This document shows positions 1 to 6,104 of a DNA stretch of 11,074 nt, one piece after another (position 1 is the first letter of the stretch; each line of letters starts with the position of its first letter). The notes beneath the pieces were generated by a model, which saw nothing but the letters and a program-made list of their open reading frames with translations, had not been told where the DNA came from and ran no database searches. Source of the DNA: Baffinella frigidus (lineage: Eukaryota > Cryptophyceae > Cryptomonadales > Baffinellaceae); NCBI GenBank assembly GCA_026770585.1, contig MU647066.1:209652-220725 (forward strand). The letters are read 5' to 3'. A program made the translations under genes and the position numbers.

Positions 1-25
1 GGAGAGAGGAGAGAGGAGAGAGGAG

Positions 26-57
<32 letters not shown>

Positions 58-110
58 AGCCCCTGACCTCCAGCGGTCAGGGGCTTAGCTTAGGACTGGA
101 GGTCAGGGGC
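1..110. repeat. GA microsatellite and 15-bp inverted repeat
   Basis: GGAGA/GA repeat at 1-58, then 59-73 (GCCCCTGACCTCCAG) perfectly inverted at 96-110. A competing 10-bp hairpin forms at 59-68 / 75-84, because GGTCAGGGGCTTAG occurs twice. Confidence 0.9.
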
Positions 111-250
111 TTAGGGTTTCGGGTTCAGGGTTTCAGGTCACGGGTTTCGGGTTTCGGGTTTCAGGGTTACGGGATGCGGGTTTGGGTTTCAGGTCACGGG
201 TTTCGGGTTTCGGGTTCAGGGTTACGGGTTCGGGTTTGGGGGTTAGGGCG
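111..250 (+). repeat. Degenerate GGGTTTC tract after exon 4
   Basis: Runs of GGGTTTC, GGGTTCA and GGGTTAC follow the exon 4 donor on the coding strand, so the next intron is also telomere-like. Confidence 0.75.
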
Positions 251-254
251 TCAC

Positions 255-355
255 CGGAAAACGGCGGTCTTCCAAGATGCGTGGATGAGAATCGTGAGCA
301 GCGCACATGTGAAGAGCAGGCAGATCGAGGGGATGAACCCGAACAGCCCGTTCAC
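255..355 (-). CDS. Gene 1 exon 4, hydrophobic segment
   Basis: 101 nt: 33 codons plus two bases, starting after GCCACAG and ending TTTTCCG|GTGACG. It encodes GLFGFIPSICLLFTCALLTI and ends HASWKTAVF, i.e. one clear membrane-spanning stretch followed by a basic end. The close copy at 540-599 confirms the acceptor position, because similarity starts at the AG. Confidence 0.58.
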
Positions 356-1443
356 CTGTGGCGTTTCAGTGTCGGGGTCAAGGTCCGAGAGTAGGGTGTT
401 TGGGATTGGAGTGTAGTGTGCTTACGATTTGGGGGGGGTAGGGTGTTTGGGATGAGAGTGTAGGGTTGAGGGCTTAGGGCTTAGGGTGTAGGGCTTAGGG
501 CTTAGCGCTTAGGGTTTAGGACTCAGGGTTTAGGGTTTAGTCGAGCGCGCATGCAAAGAGGAGGCAGATCGAGGGAATGAAGCCGAAGAGCCCCTTCACC
601 TAGGTTGCCGTTTCGGGGTTAGGGTCTGAGAGTTCCTGTCAACTGTTGTGCAAAAATGGGTGTAGTGATGATTTCGTCGACAATGATGGGATTAATCGAG
701 TTGGGGAAAGCAGGGCGGAGTTGAAAGACCCAGAGGTTGTTGCCGATAGGGTTTCGGGTTCCTGGTTCCGGGTTCCGAATGTCGGGTTCCGGGTTTCGGG
801 TCCAGGCCGGAGTTGTCAACATACTCAAAGGTTATTCCCGATGAGGTTTCGGGTTCTTAGTTTCCGTTTCTGGTTTCCGAACCACGGTTCTTGGTTTCGG
901 GGTTCGGGTATAGAGAAGGGCGGAGGCACCCAGAGGTTCTACGCTAGACCTGAGTGTGGGCAATCGCATCGAGTCGCTTTACACAAAAAGGCCGGATTTC
1001 CGGCCTTTTCTCCAAAAGTTGACATAATTTAAGGGAATTTGTCGAAATTGACTTTCGCGATTGCCTCCAGTCAGGTCTAGCGTAGTGTTCCCGATTAGGA
1101 GGATCGCGACGCCCGGCGCGAAGGTCCCGGTGTCGGGTTTCAGGTCTGCTATGAAACTCATCTCGGAAGATAACTGAATCACTTCGTTTTCATTACGAGG
1201 TTGCATAGGAGAAATTAGTTAGGGCGTAGTAAAATTTAGTCAGGCCGCCTGATTAAATGAAAACGCTAATTAGGGGACTGGTTCCGGCATCTTTCGAGAT
1301 GGAACCCGTGGGAGGAAGGAGGCACCCAGAGGTTGTTTCCGATGAGGAGGATCGCGACGCACGGCGCGAACGTTCCTAGGAGGTGCGGCACCCACGGCCG
1401 CCCCACCTGAGAGAGAGAGAGAGGGGGGGGGGGAGAGGAGAGA

Positions 1444-1483
<40 letters not shown>

Positions 1484-2415
1484 TTACGGCTGTGAGCGTC
1501 ACAGAAATGACCTGCACAGGCTCAGAATTTGTCGCGGGAAAATAAAGGAATACGGAAACCCCTTAACCCTAAATAAAACCTTAAACCTGAGCCCGAAACC
1601 CTGAACCCTAAACCCCAGGACGTGCGGCACCCACCACGCCAGATTGGATGCGGGGCTTGAATTTTTTAAAACACCACAGGTGGTGTTTGTCAACTTTTGA
1701 AAACCACTGCCATGAGGGGAAATTGACTTTTGGAAACCCCTTCCAAGAATCTGGCGTGGCAGGTGCCGCCCCACATGTTCCGGGATCATCAAAACCCACG
1801 GTTTCGGGATCCGGGTTTCGGGCTTCGGGTATCTAGCGCTGCCTGCGTAAAATTGGGCTGACAACAAATGCATTTTAGCTGATTTTTTGTGCTAGATTTC
1901 CTGGTCTAAATGTTTTCTATGTAGAGCCCAGGTTTACTCGGGCAGAGTTAGGGTATGGGGTTTGGGGTGTGGGGGTTCACCGAGATCGACTTGCCGATGT
2001 GCATGTTGAGATTCCCCACGCCGCGGCGCCACTGCGCCTGTGGTTCGCGTGTGGGGTTTGGGTTTCGGGTCTCGGGTTTCGGGTTTCTTACACCCTAAAC
2101 CAGAACCCAGAAACTCGGTTGCCTACGCAGCGACGCCATTGAGCCTATGGTTTGCGTGTGGGGTTCGGGGTCTATGGGGGGTTGGGTTTCGGGGTTCGGG
2201 TGCAGGGTGTAGGGTGTGGGGGTTCGGGTTTCGGGGTTCGGGGTTCTGGTTAACGTCAGTGATCCACGGGTTTCGGGCTTCGGGTTTTGGGTTTATGGGT
2301 TTCTGCTGGGTTTAGGGTGTACGTCTGTTATGCTCCACGCGAACTGGCGCGGGCGCGTGTCGTCAAAGCGGAGCGTCGTGCCGATTCTCGAGCACTGGAA
2401 GTTGAGGTCGATGTA
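255..2415 (-). CDS. Gene 1: unrecognised membrane protein fragment, four exons
   Basis: Exons 2323-2415, 1981-2037, 1326-1406 and 255-355 on the minus strand are all compatible: phase 0 at each internal junction, with GT donors and AG acceptors. They give 110 codons plus two bases. Exon 1 (YIDLNFQCSRIGTTLRFDD and on) looks like a soluble beta-rich stretch. Exon 3 (WVPHLLGTFAPCVAILLIGN) and exon 4 (LFGFIPSICLLFTCALLTIL) are strongly hydrophobic and can each span a membrane. I do not recognise the family. Exon 4 loosely recalls the last helix of GPH-type sugar symporters, but this is too weak to name it. Introns hold telomere-like repeat and exon copies as in gene 2. The coding sequence continues to the left of the window. 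Some exon copies are clearly dead, and the gene may be too. Confidence 0.52.
366..536 (+). repeat. Degenerate telomere-like tract
   Basis: TAGGGTGTTTGGG, GGGCTTAGGG and TTTAGGG variants between exon 4 and its copy; part of the intron 3-4 filling. Confidence 0.7.
540..599 (-). pseudogene. Copy of gene 1 exon 4
   Basis: After the acceptor ACCTAG the minus strand reads VKGLFGFIPSICLLFACALD and then a stop at 537-539 where telomere-like repeat begins. Exon 4 reads VNGLFGFIPSICLLFTCALL in the same place. Most differences are single substitutions. Confidence 0.65.
722..1130 (-). pseudogene. Three partial copies of gene 1 exon 3
   Basis: 925-938 plus 1086-1130 encodes GTFAPGVAILLIGN, split by the 147-bp element. 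731-750 encodes IGNNLWV. 824-846 encodes LIGNNL and a stop. The copies are spaced by degenerate GGGTTTCGGG-type repeat (about 750-912). They all lie in the intron after exon 3. Confidence 0.6.
939..1085. mobile_element. 147-bp palindromic element inserted in a copy of exon 3
   Basis: Terminal inverted repeats 939-967 and 1057-1085 match at 26 of 29 positions (outer 15 bp perfect, CTACGCTAGACCTGA). A perfect 11-bp hairpin lies inside (986-996 / 999-1009). The left flank GGCACCCAGAGGTT and right flank TGTTCCCGAT together restore the uninterrupted exon 3 sequence at 1321-1342 (GGCACCCAGAGGTT-GTTTCCGAT), apart from one extra T. No coding capacity: MITE-like or introner-like. Confidence 0.82.
1326..1406 (-). 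CDS. Gene 1 exon 3, hydrophobic segment
   Basis: 81 nt, 27 codons, phase 0: VGRPWVPHLLGTFAPCVAIL followed by LIGNNLW. The acceptor CTCTCAG|GTGGGG follows the CT tract and the donor is CTCTGG|GTGCCT. The segment from about residue 8 to 22 can span a membrane. Three further partial copies in the next intron keep LIGN or GNNLW, so the motif has been multiplied. Confidence 0.58.
1409..1480 (+). repeat. GA microsatellite serving as polypyrimidine tract
   Basis: GA repeats with a G run. On the minus strand this is a 72-nt CT tract ending exactly at the CAG acceptor of gene 1 exon 3, so it could act as an extreme polypyrimidine tract. Confidence 0.85.
1624..1769. mobile_element. 146-bp palindromic element within a larger inverted duplication
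   Basis: The ends 1624-1645 and 1748-1769 pair at 20 of 22 positions, with a perfect inner hairpin (1669-1677 / 1680-1688, loop AG). Size and layout match the elements at 939-1085 and 8144-8303, and it shares AAAAGTTGAC and GAAATTGACTTT with the first. Just outside, the left flank carries CCCTAAA-type repeat (1556-1617) and the right flank GGGTTTCGGG (1797-1834). The inversion therefore includes telomere-like tract, and this explains the only flip in tract orientation. Confidence 0.65.
1981..2037 (-). CDS. Gene 1 exon 2
   Basis: 57 nt, 19 codons, phase 0: AQWRRGVGNLNMHIGKSIS. The acceptor is CCACAG|GCGCAG and the donor ATCTCG|GTGAACCC. It is flanked on both sides by telomere-like sequence, and its codons are GC-rich at the third position. 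Confidence 0.55.
2038..2322 (-). repeat. Intron 1-2 of gene 1: telomere-like tract around an exon copy
   Basis: Degenerate GGGTTTCGGG / TGTAGGG repeats on the plus strand occupy 2038-2100 and 2146-2322, interrupted only by the exon 2 copy. Confidence 0.65.
2110..2144 (-). pseudogene. Copy of gene 1 exon 2
   Basis: After CCATAG the minus strand reads GCTCAATGGCGTCGCTGCGT, i.e. AQWRRCVGN, matching exon 2 (AQWRRGVGN), then merges into telomere-like repeat. Located in the intron just before exon 2. Confidence 0.6.
2323..2415 (-). CDS. Gene 1 exon 1 (upstream limit uncertain)
   Basis: 31 codons from CAG|TACATCGACC to ACAGAC|GTACACCC. It contains YIDLNFQCSRIGTTLRF and ends PRQFAWSITD. Third positions are almost all G or C. 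The donor leads straight into CCCTAAACCC-type repeat. The acceptor CGTGCAG is plausible but the open frame continues further upstream. Confidence 0.5.
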
Positions 2416-2790
2416 CTGCACGACGCGCTCAGCCTCAGGCTCGGGCTCGGGAGAACGCTCACGTTGGCCAGCATGGAAATGGTTGGTTGTTGCGAATGGT
2501 GGTTCGCGGGGGGGTCCCGACCTGGACGTGGACTGACGGGGACGTGCCGTTAGCTGGTGGTGACGCGCGTGCGAACGGGTCCCGCGTCCGGTACCCTCCC
2601 TCGTCCGGGTTGCTCGGTGGACGGTCCATGGCTCCTGGCCATGCATTTGCAGCCAGAGCCTCTGAGGCTATGGATGGGCGGGCTGCATCGGCCAAGTTCC
2701 CGGAGGATGACGACCGCGGCGCCCGCTCCTCACGCTGGACTCCCGGCGAGCTCCGCTCTGCTGAAGCCCCGCGTTCCATTCTCACACCAG
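2416..2790 (-). other. GC-rich possible 5' exon region of gene 1
   Basis: Base composition is as GC-rich as the exons and unlike the nearby repeats. On the minus strand a frame open from an ATG at 2785 to a stop at 2459 reads MRMERGASAERSSPG and onward, a Ser/Arg/Pro-rich peptide that I do not recognise. Alternatively, a 47-nt intron at 2416-2462 (GTGAGC to GTGCAG) would join an upstream frame ending TISMLAN to the exon starting YIDLNF. A third option is that the YIDLNF frame simply continues upstream through a Pro-Glu run. The sequence alone does not choose. Confidence 0.3.
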
Positions 2791-2864
2791 CTCCTTAAAT
2801 TTGGGAGGTTTCTCCAGCTCAACAGCCAGGCCCCGAACGGACGGATGAGGGCGACCAGAAGGGA

Positions 2865-2892
2865 AACCAGGAACACCGGTGTGTTCCTGGTT
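2865..2892. repeat. Perfect 12-bp-stem hairpin
   Basis: AACCAGGAACAC (2865-2876) pairs with 2881-2892 around the loop CGGT. It lies to the left of the shuffled repeats, upstream of gene 1 on its coding strand. Confidence 0.9.
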
Positions 2893-2995
2893 GGGATGGA
2901 GCTCCCTTGGTACCCCCAGTTCCCCGCGGTGAGTCTTTGATCAGCGCCAAGCTAACATAGCACCGGGGACCTTGCGCATACCCCTCCCACCTCGA

Positions 2996-4640
2996 AAATG
3001 ACAATAGATGGACGTAAATTTGCCCAAGAGTGGACGTTTCCCTTCAGGGACGTCAGGGCAAAAGTGGCCGTTACGAAAAAATATGCGGGCGTGCCTCCAA
3101 TCAAAAATCTAAAGGTCCGCCTTCCTAGGGTCCCGCTGCTCTTTCACCTCCCCCAGGGTCGCCGTCCGCGACCCTGCCTCCCTCTCGCCCGTCTACCTCC
3201 GTGTCCGCACCAACCCCCGCGAGACATAGTGTGTGTCCGCGCAGGTTGTGCAGGTCAGAGGCGCGTGGCCGGGCGGCCGTTGCTCACCAAGACGCTAGGT
3301 AGGAAAGCTGAGAAGCTCTGGGACGCCGAGTAGGAAAAGTGGGACGCCTCAGCAATGTGACGCTTGTACATTTAAGTCCTTAAGAAGCCTTTAGGACCTT
3401 TAGGTTTTATTGTTAGCACTTAATTCGAGCCCTCTCTGGTCGCCTTAAAGTTAATGGTCCGACGTCATAAGTTCAATAAAGTCTCTTCATTCTGAATTTG
3501 AAAATTAAATCAAATTTTCAACCTAAAGGATCAATCATACACCCCTCGGGGTGCAATCGGGCTGCTAGAGCCCCTACGTCTCGGCCTACCTCTCCAATGT
3601 GGTGAACAGCGGTCGTGTTTTCCAAGTTAATAAACCTGGCTTTCCCCCTAAAGGACCTTGCCTCCTAAAGGACCTCTCACCTTGTGGGGTATCCGCGGCT
3701 GGAGCTTTTATACTTCAACCATGGGATACCATGAGCCTCATAAAGGCTGACTTGGGTTCGGTGTGTTCGGTGTGTGCGCGAGCGTGTTCCCAGTTGGGGA
3801 CTCCTCAAACACCCCAAGAGAACCAACCCTTTATCCCCTCTTCACGAGCCTCTGCACTGGAGAGCCAAACGCGATCCGAAAGCAACAATGCTTTCTCTGC
3901 AGTCCTTTCTACGGAAGGGCGTGTCGTTGGGCTATGTTGGGCGAAATCAAAACCTAAAGGACCTAAAGGACCTAGCCGCCCTGCCTCACTCCTAGGTAGC
4001 TTGTCCTAGTGGGCGAGGCGTTTCAAAAATGACAATAGAGGGACGTAATAAATTTGCCCAAGAGTTGGGCAAAAGTGGCCGTTGAAAATAAAAAATCGGA
4101 ATAAAATTTCCAAAGGCGCCTACGAGGTCGTACTCAAACACCCCAAGAGAATCACTCTCTATCCCCTCTTCACGAGCCTCTGCACTGGAGAGCTCAATGC
4201 GATCCGAAAGCAAAAATGCTTTCTCTGCGGATCCTTTCTACGGAAGGGCGTGGCGTTGGGCCATGTTGGGAGCATTTAAAACCTAAAGGACCTAAAGGAT
4301 GGTCGTTTACTTCATCTGCGCCAATCTTCGGGGAGCATCCCTCGGAGACAGACTGAGCGGGGTATAATATGGACCGATCATAGTCGGTAATGGCACGGGT
4401 TTGGCAATAACGGCGAACCCTCTTCGTTAAATTCAGTGATCAGTAATCGGTTCCGACCTGCTTTTCCCCCCGTCGCCCAGGCTTTTCCTGTGGTGTATGT
4501 AGCTTGACCTAGCGGGCGTGACGTTTCCCTACTATATACACCCCTCGGGGTGTACTTGGGCTAGACCCCCTACGTCTCGTCCTACCTCTCCACGTGACGT
4601 GCAGCGGTCGTGTTAGTCAACATAATAAACCTGCTTTCCC
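2996..4640. repeat. Shuffled direct repeats between the genes
   Basis: Four sequence blocks each occur twice: 2996-3080 and 4027-4085 (AATGACAATAGAKGGACGTA); 3537-3645 and 4537-4640 (ACACCCCTCGGGGTG, CCTACGTCTC, CAGCGGTCGTGTT); 3795-3975 and 4128-4303 (TATCCCCTCTTCACGAGCCT); 3990-4017 and 4495-4523 (GTAGCTTGNCCTAGYGGGCG). Their order differs between the two sets, so this is not a simple tandem duplication. CCTAAAGGACC occurs at many block ends. Open frames here shift between copies and are not supported as genes. Confidence 0.75.
4201..4233. repeat. Nested hairpin conserved between repeat copies
   Basis: Outer arms GATCCG / CGGATC (4201-4206 / 4228-4233) and inner stem GAAAGCA / TGCTTTC with loop AAAA. 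In the other copy (about 3870-3900) the inner stem is identical while the loop is ACAA, and the outer pairing is lost. It could be a structured RNA or an element end; no more can be said. Confidence 0.55.
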
Positions 4641-4691
4641 CCCTTCCACACAAAGGGCTACGAAAGGGTTTTCGGGCACTCAGTGCCCGAG

Positions 4692-4800
4692 TTTCCGTTA
4701 CCTTATCCGTAGGAACCCCCCCATGCCTCTACGGATTGCCTACCGTAGGGTCCTAGGTTGTATCGCTTAGGGGTTATTCAAAATCCCTTCGAAGTCTGCT
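4692..4800 (+). repeat. Dispersed palindromic repeat, copy 1
   Basis: Aligns with the reverse complement of 9907-10015 over about 105-110 bp. It contains the inverted pair ATCCGTAG / CTACGGAT (4705-4712 / 4729-4736) and the core GCCTACCGTAGGGTCCTAGG. Directly to its left is a perfect hairpin with one-base loop (4672-4680 / 4682-4690, TCGGGCACT). No coding content. Confidence 0.8.
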
Positions 4801-5027
4801 CTTTTCAAATTCTTTCTTGGGTGTGTGAATAAAGAAATCCGTTTCAGCCAACCAACCCTGAGTCTATCAAATGGACACTTCCGGTACAAATGAAAACTTG
4901 AAAACTTAAAAACGGGCCAGACCTTCGACTTCGAGGGGCTGGCCGAAGGAAATGGCTCAAGCTTCAGCCTCGACTTGATCTTGGGAGGGCTTGTGGGAGG
5001 GCGTGTGCTGACGGCTTCTGCTGCTGG

Positions 5028-5123
5028 AAAGTTGACAAATCGTCAACTTTGGCAGGTAGTCAAGTTTATATTTCTTGACTAAAGTTTGAATTTTTTAGGC
5101 CAGATTTCAAGTTTTCATGAAAA
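5028..5123. repeat. Cluster of AT-rich hairpins
   Basis: Three perfect inverted repeats in a row: 5028-5036 / 5042-5050 (AAAGTTGAC, loop AAATC), 5057-5064 / 5074-5081 (TAGTCAAG), and the 12-bp palindrome TTTTCATGAAAA at 5112-5123. They lie about 330-430 bp beyond the stop of gene 2. The AAAGTTGAC motif recurs elsewhere. Confidence 0.8.
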
Positions 5124-5454
5124 TTTCGCAGCCTCGGTGGGGTGGATACAGGGTGCGGTAGTAATGAAGGTCTTTTGCAGTCACCCTACGCCACAAGACT
5201 TTTCACAGGAAATATCGGCCGTGACTGTTATATTTGGTGTGAAAGGCTGGGCCACAAGACCTTGCACTTGCAGTGACAGTCCCAGCCCGACTCGCTCTGT
5301 TCCTTTCCTGGAGATGGGCGTGAGAGCAGAGGCGAAGACTCTCCCCACTCTCCTACCACAGATTGGTGAGGTAAATGTATTCACGTGATGAAACATTCCT
5401 AGTTGGCTGATCTCTGACCACTTATGGCGACAAGTGGACCGCACTAAGTGGACG

Positions 5455-5480
5455 ACTCTCAGGGGGCGCCCCCTGAGAGT
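5455..5480. repeat. Perfect 26-bp palindrome over the stop codon
   Basis: ACTCTCAGGGGGC is followed immediately by its reverse complement with no loop. It contains the last codons and the TGA of exon H. It could form a cruciform, or a hairpin in the mRNA exactly at the end of translation. Confidence 0.95.
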
Positions 5481-6104
5481 GGCTCAGGCCAAACGCGCGC
5501 GGGCGAGGCGCGTGCCTTGGAGCCATTGCTCCCGAGTCCCTTGGAGCCATTGCTCCCGAGCTTGCGGAAGTACGCGACCGACGGGGCGCGCAACAGGTCG
5601 CGAGCCTCGAGCGGGCCCTTGGAGCCATTCCCCGCCGTGAGAGCACTGAGCTTCGACGAGCTGCGGGCCCGCCTCAGGTTTGTGAGAGCGCTTGGGGACG
5701 AGAGGCGCACAGGGGAGGCAACGTCTAATACGGAGCGTGCGATGTGGGATTCGAAGTTGGCTCTCGCCAATGGCTCCAAGGGTAGGTCCTTGGAGCCATT
5801 CCTGGGAGCGTGCATGGAGCCATTCGCGTCCGCGGTCAGGCGGCGACGCTCCGCCCATCTCTTTCCCCAGCTCTCCCTCCCGTCCGCGCCCACTGGGGCG
5901 TCCGCGCCCCACAGCAGCATCGAGGGGGGGGCGAGCGGGGTTTTGTGTGGGAAGCCCGCCGGATCCTCTTCGCTATTTTGTGTGGGATGGCCGTCGGGGT
6001 TTTGTGTGAGATGTTCCTCGAGATTGAGTGTGAGATGATCCTTGGGTTTGAGGTGGCCGAGGAAATGGTCGTGTTCCTTGATGGAGAAGTCCGCGGGCGC
6101 CCAC
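5459..6104 (-). CDS. Gene 2 terminal exon H with NGSK-repeat tail
   Basis: 646 nt: one base plus 215 codons including TGA at 5461-5459. It is open throughout in the frame dictated by exon G (WAPADFSIKEHDHFLGHLKP at the start). Composition is Ser, Ala, Arg, Leu and Pro rich. There are four NGSK blocks and one NGSM, the last two in an 8-residue tandem (LGSNGSKG, LGSNGSKA) matching a 24-bp DNA repeat at 5515-5560. The repeat also occurs inverted (5769-5781 against 5788-5800, perfect 13-bp arms), so the same DNA encodes NGSK one way and LEPL the other. Long overlapping open frames exist on both strands here; phase is the only reason to prefer this one. Function unknown; it looks disordered. Confidence 0.5.

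Noticed and set aside
250-355. Naming gene 1 as a GPH-type sugar transporter
   Set aside because: Only a loose resemblance of one hydrophobic exon; no diagnostic motif seen.
3599-4279. Open frames of 64-136 codons in the shuffled repeats, including a Cys-containing peptide at 4082-4279
   Set aside because: The two repeat copies differ by a one-base shift and by unpatterned substitutions, so the frame is not conserved; no splice context or recognisable domain.
4949-4966. Resemblance to a dinoflagellate spliced-leader sequence (ATGGCTCAAG)
   Set aside because: Only nine contiguous bases agree with the known 22-nt leader; expected by chance and not enough for a lineage call.
5086-5444. Overlapping open frames on both strands of 87-100 codons
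   Set aside because: The plus-strand frame starts at a TTG, neither has GC-rich third positions like the exons, and the region overlaps hairpins and short direct repeats.
5448-6038. Plus-strand frame of 196 codons opposite exon H
   Set aside because: It is the mirror of the minus-strand frame. The minus frame is the one selected by splice phase from exon G, although the plus frame cannot be excluded without strand-specific RNA.
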